A stretch of DNA of 64,000 bases from Ectobius pallidus (GCA_964059195.1 CAXKWD010000005.1:94563882-94627881), one strand, 5' to 3'. Counted from the first letter of the stretch, positions 33,436-45,729 are shown. Made by a program: numbers and translations. The notes: a model not told the origin generated them from the sequence alone.

Positions 33436-35394
33436 CATAATGCAGAAACCTTAGGGGCCAATGTCGGAAGTTCTCAACAAAAAATGTTACTTCTACAAAG
33501 ACTTCAAAGTCAGTTATATCAAAAGCAAGTTTTATGACATTGGCCTCTTAGAACCAAACCACAGATATAAAGAATGGAATGATCATTCGAATGAAAAAGT
33601 TCACAGAATAATGATTCCGAGAACTCGAGTCGGTAGCCAAGAACTATTAAAAACTGAATCGACTGATAACTAAAATCATTATTCGCATGTTCAGCTTGGA
33701 ATTTTATCATGTTGTAAGATACATTGCTATTGGTACCCGCAATTGGTATGAACCACAAACCAATAGTAGTTAGCTTCACGCAGTGCTGTCAGATATTGCG
33801 ATAACGGCATTTTACTAATAGCATTCATAGAGTAAAGTTCCATAAGATAAGAACTCTGTCTCGTCTGATGTGCAATGGTCTGTTAAGAATTGGCATGATG
33901 GCAACACTGATCTTCCCTTTGCGGATAGTAGCTGTGCGTTCCTATAATATATTATGTCTTTCTTGCCTGCGAAACTTATACTTCACTTCACACTCCTCGT
34001 AGCAATAAATCATTCGAATGAATACGATTCTTGATATCTCGTGAACTTTCAAGAATCGAATAATTCCGATTTTTTCATTCGAGAACCATCATCACCAAGA
34101 CGGATGCATAGCACCTCAAAATGATCCACTGCACTAGGCACTCAGGAAAGCTGTGTACTTATACTATTAAATTTCTTAACTCTTAATTAAAATGTTCCCT
34201 ATGTTTTGTTATAAAATGTTACGAAAGCCTATTCCGCGCCATTTGTAATTTGTAGACCATGGGAGACAAATGACCATTCATGATTTGTGTTCTATGATGT
34301 GCATGCATGTCGAAACACCTACTGTTATTGTACAGGTAGAGATCTTATTTTACGGAGATTAAAAATGTTAAATTTCGGTACAAAGGTTGGGTTAAATCGG
34401 TGTTATTTCGTACAATAAAATACGTCTGCGTTATTTCACATTAAAACCGAATAGACTTTCGGCTCAATTTTCAAAATATTGCATATATCTGTAAGAAAAA
34501 AACACATCAAGTGATTTTAGGACTTTTGTCTTGTAGATTTTCACAATTCTTACTAATTGAATATTGACACTTGCCTTTAGCATAGATAAACTAGTGATCT
34601 TAGAGGATATATCTACTGGACACCAAAAATTAATTTATTGATATAAAATATATGCCAGTGCAAAAACTAATGTTTATGAACATCTGTACACATAAGATTA
34701 TTTTAATTTTGAATTGAAATAAGTATCTTTTTCTAGTTCTTTACATTACACCACTGTCGAAAAGAATATTCCACCTTGTTACTTAAATCCGTTCGTTTGA
34801 ATAAGAGTTTCGGGTAATTTTGAAAGGCCCCTTGGTCTGAATATGTATGGACTACCTCCCTAGATCTTTGTGAGGGGATTTGGAAAAAGTGATAAAAATA
34901 AGGCAAAGAATATCATAAACTAATTTTCATCCTTCCACATCGCTTTCTCCACTGCTATGCGGCAGCAATCTATGAAAATGTCTGGTGCTTTGCTAAATAT
35001 CTGGATTTACCGGACTAGACAGGGGTCATTGTTCCCACAGAGTCAAAGAACATAATCTTCCCTGCGGGTCAATTTTGGTATAAACTTGTCCGGTATTAAA
35101 CTGTAGGGTGGACTGAACCGTATACTCTTAGAGAGATCACAATTTTTACAAATTAAGAATGCTTTTAGCCAGATTCTTCCCGCTCCAGGTGTTCCAATTA
35201 TTTATTTACAATATTGCCATTAATTCTGGTGTAATGGACAGTGCTTTGGAAACTGCTTTCACGTTGGCTACGATTTGGATTTAGAAATTTCTTAGTTTGT
35301 ATGAAACGGATTCTCAGTGTACTGAACTCGCAAACATCAATCACCTTCATTGTCCACCGTACAGGGACATGGCTGACTCGCCTATACCAGAGAC

Positions 35395-35520
35395 GAGCGA
35401 AGAAAGAAACCAGAAGTAAACAAAAATCAGTATGTCTATCTCACTCTTTAAGTCACACAAGTAATGTGCTAGAGTGGTTTTTGTTTACTTCAGGTTTCCT
35501 TCTTAGAACGGTCAGACTTT
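35395..35520. mobile_element. Foldback MITE, second copy
   Basis: Same family as 14216-14357: GAAGAAAGAAACCAGAAGTA, AAAAATCAGTATGTCTATCT at the left and GTTTTTGTTTACTTCAGGTT, GTCAGACTTTAG at the right. Confidence 0.7.
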
Positions 35521-36027
35521 AGTTAATGCTCACGAATAACTGTAGTATCGTTTCTGTAATTTCCAATGCATGAATTAAGATATTTACCGAAACCTAACAT
35601 ACTTAGGCCTACTTATATTATGTCAGTTCTTAAATTAATTAGCTACATTAATAAAGCCGACATGTTCTGTTACAGCTTCCACACAAGAATGTCTATTAAG
35701 TACCGTAATAACAACAATAATTGCAGCATTAGGCTACAAAAACAGATTTCTATGTTATAAAATATATGAATATTAACAAAATATATGCTACTGCATATTG
35801 AATAAATAATTTAATTTGTGTGTATTTCTTAACAGTAAGGATTATAGATTTATTGTCTGTGTTGTCGTCCGCACTTACCACTATTAATTGGTACTTTCCG
35901 CACAGTTTAAAAAGTAACTTTTTGTTAATTTTTTTACATGTTATAGGATATTTATTATGACAAAACCTAGCATAAAAGACCAGCATTTTGGAATGGGTAT
36001 CTAAAAAATACCTTTTATTTCTTGCAG

Positions 36028-36092
36028 GTATAGCAGAAGGAGAAAGAAGAGAGAGTGATGCACAAGAAACATCAGGCGATGACAAGTTCAAG
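36028..36092 (+). CDS. Exon 2 of synaptopodin-2-like adaptor gene
   Basis: A 65-bp exon with acceptor TTTCTTGCAG|GT and donor AAG|GTTAGT. It enters in phase 1 (Gly codon shared with exon 1 or the alternative first exon) and leaves in phase 0. The translation GIAEGERRESDAQETSGDDK plus FK is acidic and hydrophilic with no domain, a linker. The support is frame closure on both sides and good splice signals; a short exon like this could also be skipped only with a frame change. Confidence 0.7.
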
Positions 36093-37468
36093 GTTAGTTA
36101 AAGTACGAAATAATTAAAAAATACAAAACAATAACGTAATGGACCAAAATTAATTTTCTTTAGCCTATGAAGAAAATAGGAACACAGATCATGAGACAAA
36201 AGAAGAACTTGCAACCCCACCACCCTGAAGCTATTAATTCTCAAGATTCCAATCGCTTAAACCCTTGCGGACTGGCTCCCAGTGTGAGAAATCACTGAGC
36301 TACGTCAGTAGGAGGCTCTCGCCCTTAAGGGATCTAATTGGCTTATTTTATATATTTATTTATATTATATACAGTATTTACATGGTGGTTAGCTTCAATG
36401 CAGTTGTTGGGGCGCTGTACCTCACACAGGGAGGACGCGGGGCACGGCCTCCGATGAGATCATTGCGATTTTTCAATGTTATCTAACCCTCCGGGTGGCT
36501 CTATGGCCCTGAGATGAACTCAACCTCTAACTGAAATAAGTAGCCTACCTAGAGCATACCTGAGCAACTGAGGGTGGAACGTTTTCGTCCCCCATCCTGC
36601 TGTGACGTATGAAACATGCTCTTCATGTTCAGTGTCACGTCGAAACTGCTTTATGCTGACGTCAAGGGCGACTGAAGTGGGAGAAATTCCCCTCCCGCAC
36701 AGTGACACAATGTGCCACAGATGCGCACCCATGACCTACAGCAATCATAAGGGTAAAGGTGGCCGATACGTAAAGCTGACAATCTTACCCATGTTCCAGA
36801 TTCCAAGAATCCGGGATTCTCAAACTAATGGAAATCAAAGGGCTTCCACGGCCAGTGTACAGTCCAGTTATTCATTGCATGGCCTGGCGGCTTCCTTCTG
36901 TTAGGAGGAAAAGTTTGCAGACAGCTCAACCCATGCTCTTTATTTTTACCGCACCAATCAGCTAGTTACCTCAGCCAATAAAAATCTAAGAATGTTCTGT
37001 GACGGCTGCGACAGCTAACTTACTCGTCGACTCTGCGTGCAGCGAAACGCGGGGTTGCATGATCTAGTTACAGTAAACAATAACACGTGTGAATTGATTA
37101 AAGCGAGGGAAGAACTGAGGTCAGTGGTAGTCTTACAATGAGACGTTGCTTGTGTTTTGGAAAGTGGAAACCAAGACCGAATTGGTCAGATCAATTAACA
37201 TAAAGAAACACCAACTTAATGGTTTATTCCTTTGAAGCCGCCTTTTCGTTCTCAACCATCAGGACGCATTTCTTAATTTTTTACACTTTCTCAGCGTGGA
37301 GTGAAATCCAAGGGATGCCGATAGAAAAGAAACTTAGTCTCACCTGACTAGACTTGTGTGTATTTGGGAATGTTGTTAGTCGGTTGTTGTGATTACAGCT
37401 GTATTCATGACCTTGATAGCATTCACGATGCACCCTTTCCATTCATGCACTGAAATCTCGCCATATAC

Positions 37469-37469
<1 letters not shown>

Positions 37470-37537
<68 letters not shown>
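37470..37537. repeat. (TAA)n microsatellite
   Basis: An uninterrupted ATA/TAA array of over 60 bp. Confidence 0.95.
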
Positions 37538-37644
37538 CGTAGGCCTACTCGTTTTTATTCGCCAGAATAATGGTCAGAAGTAAACTAAAAGTTAAAAATA
37601 TAGTACATATTGCCAGAATATTATTTTCAAGTATCTTTTTCGAG

Positions 37645-37683
37645 GTAAAAAAAGTGCGTCTTATGGTCCATAAAATACGGTAT
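37645..37683. mobile_element. Solo end of the TA-flanked MITE family
   Basis: GTGCGTCTTATGGTCCATAA followed by AATACGGTA equals the right end of the element at 42203-42798. No matching left end was found nearby. Confidence 0.5.
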
Positions 37684-38264
37684 TTTTAATAGCACAACTT
37701 TAATTTTGTTTGGTCTTTCAATGTTTCAACCCAATTTATTCTATTTTTGTTGTTGTTGTAAATTCTATATAAACCACCGTTAATGCTGCAAAATTATTTT
37801 TGTATACGTTGTACTCATACATTTATAATTTTTCGTTTGTATTTGTTTCCTTTGTAGTATACTGTGTATTGATATATAATTCCATTTATATTAATCTACT
37901 TGAGCTTTGCTCATATAGGGGTATATTTGGTTTTATTTGTACTAAATATGTAAATGTTAATAATAATTAATAATAAATGTTAAATGTGTCAAAAAAATTG
38001 TACTATATGTTACCTCTTAAATATGCGTACCGGATTTTACCGGATCTCCCCATACATAGACTATCCAAGACCAATTGTGGCACCCAGTGAGAGAGTGGGC
38101 TAAGCCAGAAATAACGGAATCGAGATATTTTTAGATCTGTTTTTGGCTTTCTAATGAGACAAAATTTCATCTTAACACTTGATTTATTTCATCTTAACAC
38201 TTGATTTATTTCATCTTATCAGAATTTATACATTTCAAAGTGTTTACACAAAAATTAACTTCAG

Positions 38265-38410
38265 GTACATATAGGATGAACTAAGGGCAACTTTCGGCAA
38301 CAGATGGACCACCACAGCTAAAGACAGAGGAAAATGGCAACTTCTAGTCAAGACAGCAATCCAAAACAACAACACAGGATGAAGACAGTAAATAGCAAGG
38401 AGCAGGAAAG
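38265..38410 (+). pseudogene. LINE ORF2 C-terminal scrap
   Basis: One frame reads LRATFGNRWTTTAKDRGKWQ, then LLVKTAIQ, before a stop near 38380. The 'DR.KW..LV..A' pattern is typical of the C-terminal end of RTE/CR1-like reverse transcriptase ORFs. Only about 40 residues remain. A following patch at 38540-38650 ends in a (TAATAC)n tail. Confidence 0.4.
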
Positions 38411-38627
38411 CAGTGCACGACCGAAAAGCGAAGACCTAAACCCACAGTGTATAGTGCTAGAATTATATATAGGACAAAAAAAAATGATAGACTACATATC
38501 GGACCATAAATGATAGACTATAGGCATAAGTAATAATAGGAAGATCCTTTCCGGAATGGCTAACCGGGATTGCGAACACAAGCCACCTCTCCCAGGAGAG
38601 AGGCCCGTGCCCCTCGGGGACATTATG

Positions 38628-38660
38628 GGCTAATACTAATACTAATACTAATACTAACAT
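38628..38660. repeat. Hexanucleotide repeat (TAATAC)n
   Basis: About five tandem units of TAATAC, following a GC-rich piece containing CTCTCCCAGGAGAGAGG. It looks like the microsatellite tail of a retroposon. Confidence 0.8.
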
Positions 38661-38769
38661 ATAGGCCTACTTCTAAAATATCAATCGTGCGGAACTTGAC
38701 TACCATCCGGTGTAAATACAGCTTAATTGTTGCTTGAGAGGAAGAACGTACGACTTGCACAGGTTACCA

Positions 38770-38796
38770 TGACGTCATCAGATTACCATGACGTCA
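38770..38796. promoter_or_regulatory. Two perfect CRE palindromes
   Basis: TGACGTCA occurs at 38770-38777 and 38789-38796 within a 19-bp direct duplication (TTACCATGACGTCATCA). TGACGTCA is the full CREB/ATF site. The location is intronic; function is untested. Confidence 0.4.
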
Positions 38797-38929
38797 TCAT
38801 CCTCGTTTTCATAGTAACTTCATTTAAAGTTAACTTGCTAGCGAGTGATTTTTATTTAAAAATCCCTTTAGGCAAGCCAACAGGCTGAGGTAGATTTCGA
38901 GTGCTTTTGGTTTAATTTATTGTCGCAGC

Positions 38930-40545
38930 GTAGCACTCTTCTTCTTTAGCCTTGGCATGACAAACCCGCAATAATAACTGCAAAAAAGAGGAAAGAGCAC
39001 TTTTTTCAAACATTCAAATCTCGCCTTATATTAGAGCTATCGAGAAACTAGTTATTGATTTGTAGAGTACTCATCAGGAGCTTTTCAACGATACCCCACA
39101 AGACGTAGTTTTAAAAAAAATCGAATTCCCATCCCCCCACCCCATTCGTACACCCAAAACTCCCGAATCGTTGGTGTCACTGTGAACTCCCTAGGGAGTA
39201 CTCTAATTTATTCAAACAAAGTTTCCCTCTGTACTTCCTAGAGGCCGAGATATAAATGTTTTAAATTTCAACACCCTCCCCGACCACCCCCTAGGGCCAA
39301 TTTTGTTCATTAACGAACTTGTCCGAACTATTGGGCCTAGAAATAACATAATACAATTTTGTTCAAATATCTTCAAAATTACGGCCGCTATCGTGTAAAG
39401 ATATATCTAATATATGTTTGTTCCCTATACAAATCTACATTTCTTTACCAATCTACACAAAATTTTGCACACATACTCAGTTAAGCCCGGGAAGTAAAGC
39501 GGTCAACATTAAAATTCAAACAAAATACTCCTTCCCTTGAAAATTATATAATTTCTGAGAATATTATACTGAAAAAAATGAAATGCTGTTCAGTTCACAT
39601 GACAACAGTGAATTGTTTACTGTGATTACATAGGGCCTTGGCAACTACTGTATATAGCCTAATGCTGGACTTTAACGAATTATGATTCCATCGATGTAAT
39701 ATATTGGCGAAAATAATTACTGAAAATGAAATCCACGAAAATAAAGCACAGTGTGATGTAGTCACATAACTTTCTCTACCCTCGACATAAGAAATATTTA
39801 CTCACTTCACATTTTGATGTAGAATAAGAGGTCGTATTGCAGGGACAACTTAAGTGTGTGAGTATGCTATATCAGAAGTCTGTAAATAATCCTTTCCGCT
39901 GATAAGTTATCCATACCTATAGGCTTTGTATTAGTTGAGAAACAGGGATGTTTATCATAGTCCCTAAGCATGGGATGGAACATTTTCAGTCCTATGCTCG
40001 CAGTATAGGCCTATTATGTCCTGGGTTTTAGGGGAGGAAAGTATGAAAGTGATACTGCATTTCTCTTTTAATTCAGCCCCGAAACGGTTGTATGGTAACA
40101 TGAGAATGAGAAATAAAATTTTCCGTCAAGTCAATACAATCTTATGTAATTTATGTTTCTTCTTATTTCAACCCCTCCCAGGCATGATGTGTAGAAGCAA
40201 CGGAATGCAGCATTCGATATCCTCTATGAACCATAAAAAGCTATAGGTCTAGCTAGCGTTTTCTGATGGAATCGTTTGAGTGTGATAAATCTGTTTCTTC
40301 ATTTCAAGTTTTACATACATAAAGTCCTCCATAAGTTAATTTCAAATTAAAAAATACAAAGCCCGTTCGACGCCGGGCCTTTTCAGCTAGTATATATATA
40401 TAAATTTCACAATTTCTTTTTTGAACAAGCGGTGGTTTCGTACTTAGGGAGGAATGAAACGTAAAGATATGAAAGAATTTTTCGAAAGTCATGACATGGT
40501 ATCGATTGCAATAGATAGATGTTTCTTCGAAATCTACCTAAAAAG
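38930..40545 (-). mobile_element. Second Helentron terminal copy, split by a nested Helitron
   Basis: The part 38930-38957 repeats the Helentron N-terminal coding start. From there to 39405 it matches the upstream terminal region (AAGAGGAAAGAGCAC, 'ggtgtcactgtgaactcc', GGGCCTAGAAATAACAT, ACGGCCGCTATCGTGTAAAG). After the nested Helitron, 40391-40545 resumes with the (TA)n remnant, 'aatttcacaattt' and the hairpin module (GGTGGTTTCGTACTTAGG ... AATCTACCT). The order is the same as at 10785-11143. Confidence 0.75.
39406..40390 (+). mobile_element. Non-autonomous Helitron (985 bp), complete
   Basis: It begins with TC (TCTAATATATG) after an A and ends with the stem-loop AGCCCGTTCGACGCCGGGCC, then TTTTCAGCTAG, followed by T. 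Both ends fit Helitron rules, including insertion between A and T without target duplication. The unoccupied counterpart is visible at about 10980-11020, where the flanks are contiguous. Its interior (40016-40240) is related to 41482-41720. No coding frame. Confidence 0.85.
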
Positions 40546-40738
40546 ATTAAATATGCATTTAAAAATGCACATGATGATATTCGCGGGTGCGCTGAGTGGA
40601 GCATTTTTATAGGCCTACTGGTGGTTCCGTCGAGGAGCAGAGGATGAAAACGAGAACGAGGAATGGGTAGGCGAAATAGTAGAGGACTTGCTTCCTCTGG
40701 GACACGGATCGTAAATGCCAGCAGAAATCTGGTGAAGG

Positions 40739-41017
40739 CAGGGGCGGATCCAGAGAGACATTTTGGGGGGGGGGGGGAACCAAAGTAGAGAGGGAAATTT
40801 TTACTCATAAAAATTAATTATTCCCAGTACACAATTGAAAACAAAATGAACATTTCAGCATTTTCTTACAAAGGTATTTCAAAATAATGAATGTCGTTGC
40901 TTTAATTTAAGTATTTGGGTTATGTTCTAATAAATTTTGAATAATTTGTGCTTAATGTTACAAATTTTGGGGGGGAAATTTCCCCCATTTCCCCCCCCCC
41001 CCGTGGATCCGCCCCTG
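40739..41017. mobile_element. hAT-type MITE (279 bp)
   Basis: Ends CAGGGGCGGATCCA and GGATCCGCCCCTG are inverted repeats, with G- and C-runs inside each. An exact 8-bp duplication GGTGAAGG lies at 40731-40738 and 41018-41025. Confidence 0.9.
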
Positions 41018-41040
41018 GGTGAAGGTAGGAACATAACTTA

Positions 41041-42087
41041 TCTCTTCTCTCTCTATATAAGAGGCTTTGTCCTGACTGAATGACTGACTGACTGACTGAC
41101 TGACTGACTGACTGACTGACTGACTGACTGACTGACAGAGAATCAACGTACAGCCTAAACTATAACAGGTAGAGACTTGGAATTTTGACAGTACCTTCGT
41201 TTCATAATTTAGGTGCTCACTAAGAAAGGATTTCAAAAAATTTCTACTTTAAATGCCAAAAATCAAATGTTTTTGAGAATACTTAATCCCTTTTTACACA
41301 GAATTATCCAATCCAAATCACATTTGAGATTAAAATATATTGTTGCCAGTGGGTCTCAGATGGGTTTGGAAAAGCAAAAATGAAACTCGAATTTGACAAA
41401 CTAGAGAACTATCAACATCCACGAAAATAATGCAGTCGCAAAACTTTCTTTACCCTGGACATAGAGAAAACAATACGAGGTATGGTAATATATATATATA
41501 TATATATTAGTATATCGCAGGTTTTTGGAGAGAGACGTATGAAAGGGATATTATATTTCTGTTTAATTTCATCCCCAAAACGGTTGTATGGTAACATGAG
41601 AGTGAGAAATAAAATATTCCGCAAAAACAATACAATTTTATGTTACCGGAATTTATGTTTCTTCTTATTTGAACCCCTACCCGGCTTGCTGTGTACAAGC
41701 GATAGGATACAAAATTCGGTATAGGATAGTTTCCACGTTTGAGAAAATTTTGTTGTGATCACAGGTATCGATATAATTCATTAAAATACGTTATGTTCAG
41801 GTACTGTGGATCATGCGATATCATTATTATTATAAGAGGGATAATCAATATAGGCCTAAATATGGTCAAACGTTGTTCAATTTGGACGAAACTCACTATA
41901 CAGGAGTTTTCTGGGCCAAGGACCTCGAATCTAAGGTCGCTTTTACCAGGCGACGCTATCTAATCGTGATATGTAATTCACGTGATTTAAGTGTTAATGA
42001 TTTAACTAATATAATGATTTAACTATTATGCTCTTAACTTTTAATTTTTGAAATAATTATCGCGGGCGAAGCCGCGGCACATGCTAG
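41041..42087 (+). mobile_element. Non-autonomous Helitron (about 1.05 kb)
   Basis: The 5' part TCTCTCTATATAAGAGGC, 'tttgtcctgactga', followed by a (TGAC)n run, is a common Helitron 5' layout. The interior 41482-41720 matches the Helitron at 39406. The 3' end 41836-42087 matches 286-532 and finishes with GCGGGCGAAGCCGCG, a short tail and CTAG at 42084-42087 before T. The exact first base (41041 or a few bases later) is uncertain. Confidence 0.75.
41078..41136. repeat. (ACTG)n microsatellite
   Basis: About 14 perfect GACT/ACTG units inside the Helitron 5' region. Confidence 0.95.
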
Positions 42088-42202
42088 TAACTTATAATAA
42101 AGTAAATAAAATTTTCCCATCTTATGCCCTCATTTAAAATAATTTTTGGATGGTTTGCTTTTAATTCCTCATGTATTTATTCTTTTAACATAAAAATACT
42201 TA

Positions 42203-42798
42203 CCGTATTTTACAGATCATAAGACGCACCTTGATTTTAGGATGAAAATTTATAGGAAAAGAAATGTAATGTTTCTCTACGAAAAATTTGAAGGGATTAA
42301 TATACTTCATTGTATAAACCAATTATAACCTTCTACAGTGGAATCAGTGTATATCACTTCTAACTTAAAACCTGCGTTGTACGAAAATCTCTTCTGTACA
42401 GGTGCCATCGCGTAAATTTTAACAACGGAACTGATTTCTCATAAAGAGTGAAACTACTTTACACCGTCTAACCCTCAATTCAGCATACGGTAAGTGTGAC
42501 AGGAAAAGGAGACAACTCTTTTCGTATTAAAGAACTCAACATTCCTTTATTTTCGCATTCTATACCTGGATTCCAGCTACCCTCATTTTAAGATTGTGAA
42601 AAGTGCACTGATGTACAGTCTGTGCCAAAAGTTGCAACTAACCTATACTTACAACACCTTCTTTATGATCATGGTATTACCGGCAATATTTACCATGATT
42701 TTAATTTTTTTTTATGTATTTCGTACCATTAGACGCACCCAACTTTCAAGGTTCTGTAATCAAGGTAAAAAGAGCGTCTTATGGTCCGTAAAATACGG
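42203..42798. mobile_element. MITE with TA target duplication (596 bp)
   Basis: The left end CCGTATTTTACAGATCATAA and the right end complemented, CCGTATTTTACGGACCATAA, form a TIR of about 28 bp reaching AAGACGC. TA flanks both sides (42201-42202, 42799-42800). TA duplications suggest the Tc1/mariner group, but the superfamily is not certain. Confidence 0.75.
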
Positions 42799-43774
42799 TA
42801 TATAATATATAGATACCCCATGTTAAATTATTTAGGCCTATTTCTCTTTTGCGTCAAGAATTAAAATTACAATAAAATGTCCCTGTTAAAATTAATCTTA
42901 CGATTAAAAACAATGTAACATGTAGCCTATAAGAAGAGACAGTAAAGTAATAACAGAAAACAAATAATTTATTAAAAACGTGTGTTGTCTTTGATGTATC
43001 GGTATGTAATATCAATATTAGGCTACCGGTCAGAGTCGTTAAAAGTAGTAAATTGTGTAAGCACTTGGTTACCACAATGTCTATATTAATTGCTTCACTT
43101 TATGTTCTTGCTATCCTCTTCTGCTGTAGATTATATTGTTGTTTTCTTGAAGGAAAATTGACATATAACTTAACTTGTCATACGCGTTAATTTTATGTTA
43201 TTTTCTGTACGCTAGTTACTTACATGCTACTTATATCGTTTGGTTTAAATGCACCAACAAGAATATTGTTACACGATTGTTCAAAAGAATTGAAGCAGAA
43301 ATACGATGTGTGTCGATCATACAACAGGCCTGCGGTTTTAAAAGATTGCCAGCCCACGACCTATTTTGTCATAGTCATTCACTAACTTGAAAGGATACTC
43401 GAAAGATGACCTAAATTGCTGTCTTTACATTCATCTAATCGGTCGTTGGATATCCAATCTACTTTATATTACTCTCAAAATAATACGTGATTCATAATAT
43501 GCACATTCATCTAATCGGTCGTGGGGTATCCAATTTACATTATGTTATTACTCTCAAAATAATATGTGAACACACCATTTAGTAGTTAGTTTGTAAGTAG
43601 GGTTCGGTAACTTGAAAAGACATCGGCGTTTCGTTTACCATCCCAATATAAAAATGTCATTCCTTATAATTTGCCATCCCACTATTAATAAGGTAGACGT
43701 TTTGTTTATACAGTAGCTTGCCGTTTTATTTATGCATGTCGACATTCAGATAGCCTCTTAGTGACATGTACGTC

Positions 43775-44035
43775 ACCGTGGATGAGTTGGTAGAGTGAAT
43801 ACCTTCCACCCTGGCGGCCCGGGTTCGATTCCCGGCCCGGAAAACGGTGAAAAGCTTCCAAATGGGTGTTGTGTCCTTTTATTCCCATCCCGTGAAAGAT
43901 ACTGGCAAATTTCCGCTGTATCACCCTTGCCTGAATCGCCTTGGACGAGTCATGTCATCATCCCATGGCTTTGTCCCGAGGCCAGGACCTGTCGTTGGGC
44001 AGAACACTCATCATCATCATCAAGAGACATTGTAT
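43775..44035 (+). mobile_element. tRNA-derived SINE (family S1)
   Basis: A-box region GTGGATGAGTTGGTAGAGTG, B box in CCCGGGTTCGATTCCCGG (about 43818-43836), body GGGTGTTGTGTCC, CATTCCCATCCCG, CCTGAATCGCCTTGGACGAG, end CAGAACACTCATCATCATCA. This is the most complete copy of the family in the window. Confidence 0.85.
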
Positions 44036-44637
44036 AGCGCGTAGCAACGAAACGCTATGATTGGCACCTTTCTCTAGTTTGGCACACACAAATGTTCTGC
44101 GTACGCTGAATATGCTAGAAGTTCAGTCCCCCAGCTATTACGGCTGAATCGTAAAGGAAGGCCTGAGCGTAACTGTGCAAATCTACTGTACAGTATACTT
44201 CCCTCGGTAGATAGGTTAGGGTGGATGGGTAGTTTTATTTTTAGTAATGCAGAGCTTGATCAGTTTCCATGTACTAACATGAAAGTCAAATTCGAAGAAA
44301 AACAACGCAGAATTCTAACCTATAATAATCATAAAAGAAATACAGCACTCACCATATTTCAGTTCCCTCGAAATTCCTGCAGATGAAGTCCAGCAAACAC
44401 GAACCCTGTTCAGCAGGGGTAACATCCAAACATTATCACAGATAAACACAACACAATCAAACAGGAGAAAGTACGCAGCAGATACCACAAACATGATGAT
44501 CCGCGATTGAATCCGACTCGATGGTTTTTCGGACTCGCGCCTCATAGTGGCCAAGATGGGAATCATACTGGACTGAGGCGGTGACCTGGGTCTAAATTTT
44601 AAACATGAACAAACCTGATAATGGTTACTCGATAATT

Positions 44638-44661
44638 AATAATAATAACGATAACAATGAT

Positions 44662-44705
<44 letters not shown>

Positions 44706-44737
44706 AATGATGATAATAATAATAATAACATTTTTTT

Positions 44738-44775
<38 letters not shown>

Positions 44776-44780
44776 TTATG
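44638..44780. repeat. (TAA)n / (AAT)n microsatellite cluster
   Basis: Three AAT-repeat blocks are separated by short interruptions, including a T8 run, and followed by ATG/GAT repeats. Confidence 0.9.
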
Positions 44781-44899
44781 ATGATGATGCAACTTCAACA
44801 AAATGCAATCTTATATACAAATATATCAAGGTCAATACATTATACAGTAATATATAATACTTGCTCACTCAATGGCAATAGACAGTTCCTCAGCAAGCT

Positions 44900-45070
44900 G
44901 ATGATGATGATGAGTGTTCTGCCCGAAGGCAGGTCCAGACCCAGGATGGAGCCATGGGGTGATGACCACGAGTCGTCCGAGGTGATTCAGGCAAGGATGA
45001 TACCGCGGAGATTTGCCATTGCCTCTCGCGGGATGCGAGTGAAAGGACCAGTGAGGGAAGTGAGGCGGTA
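44900..45070 (-). mobile_element. SINE (family S1), partial copy
   Basis: On the - strand it carries the body of 43775-44035 (CACTGGTCCTTTCACTCGCA, CACCTCGGACGACTCGTG, CTGCCTTCGGGCAGAACACT, then CATCATCATC). The tRNA head is missing; it is replaced by GGAATACCGGCACTGG repeats at 45076-45130. Confidence 0.75.
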
Positions 45071-45414
45071 TGCGCCGGTATGGAATACCGGCACTGGTTT
45101 CAAATGTCCAGTGGCATACCGGCACTGGTTTTAATGGTTAAATAGCATACCGTCACTGAAAATCGATTGCTATTTAATACAAATTGTTAATGTTCCTTTG
45201 AGTAGTAATATAATAATTACTCTTCATGATTATTCACCCACTTGTACGTTTTCATCACTAGCCATTTTTACTATTCCTTATGATGATCTTTATTGCCATC
45301 TTAATAACTATACCACAAGATTCTATATTTTAAAAATATTTCTCCATAACAAAACATTGTTTAAATAGGTCTTAAATACTTTTAAAATATGTTTATTGAC
45401 ATAAATAAACTAAA

Positions 45415-45560
45415 CTCAATGGCACTACATCCCTGATGGGACTAGGTATACTATCCGACCGCTGCTCATCTACCATACACAGATGGCAGGATTGGGAGCA
45501 TGTGGTCAGCATGCCAATACCCTCTGCTGTTATTGGTGGTTTCAGTAATGTGAAATAAAT
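45415..45560 (+). mobile_element. SINE-like element (family S2)
   Basis: ACTCAATGGCACTACATCCC, CCGACCGCTGCTCATCTACC, GGCAGGATTGGGAGCATGTG, GTCAGCATGCCAATACCCTC. The CGCTGCTCA and GTGGTCAGCA phrases are familiar from widespread insect SINE tails. Related fragment at 30570. Confidence 0.6.
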
Positions 45561-45729
45561 AAAGATCTGTCAGTCGACAGTACAAGATGTTCTAGTCTTG
45601 TGTTGTACTCCTGCTTGGCAATCATCTGAAAAGCAGGGTTGGTTACTCATGGAGGAAGTTAATTAAAAACACCATACGGGGAGGGGATGTGCTTTTTTAA
45701 ATTGAGGTATGTTAGGAAAAAAGTCTGTG

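Larger units (their letters stand above)
19187..36027 (+). other. Intron 1 (16.8 kb), mostly repeats
   Basis: GTCAGT donor and TTGCAG acceptor. Contents seen: plain AT-rich DNA 19190-22860; a fragment of the inverted-repeat family 22865-23035; a 23-bp tandem repeat 23744-23814; SINE 24705-24945; nested DNA elements 25770-26690; a possible alternative first exon 27298-27391; hAT element 28125-29665; a SINE-like piece 30570-30680; repeat fragments 31800-32110 and 32600-32700; a 62-bp tandem duplication 33312-33435; and a MITE 35395-35520. No other gene was recognised. Confidence 0.7.

Noticed and set aside
37389..37583. A frame with a long isoleucine run
   Set aside because: It is a translation of the (TAA)n microsatellite.
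44638..44780. A CRISPR-like or satellite array
   Set aside because: Units are 3-bp microsatellites with no spacers; nothing in the window resembles a CRISPR.
44865..45134. Protein-like frames on both strands
   Set aside because: They are SINE S1 sequence.
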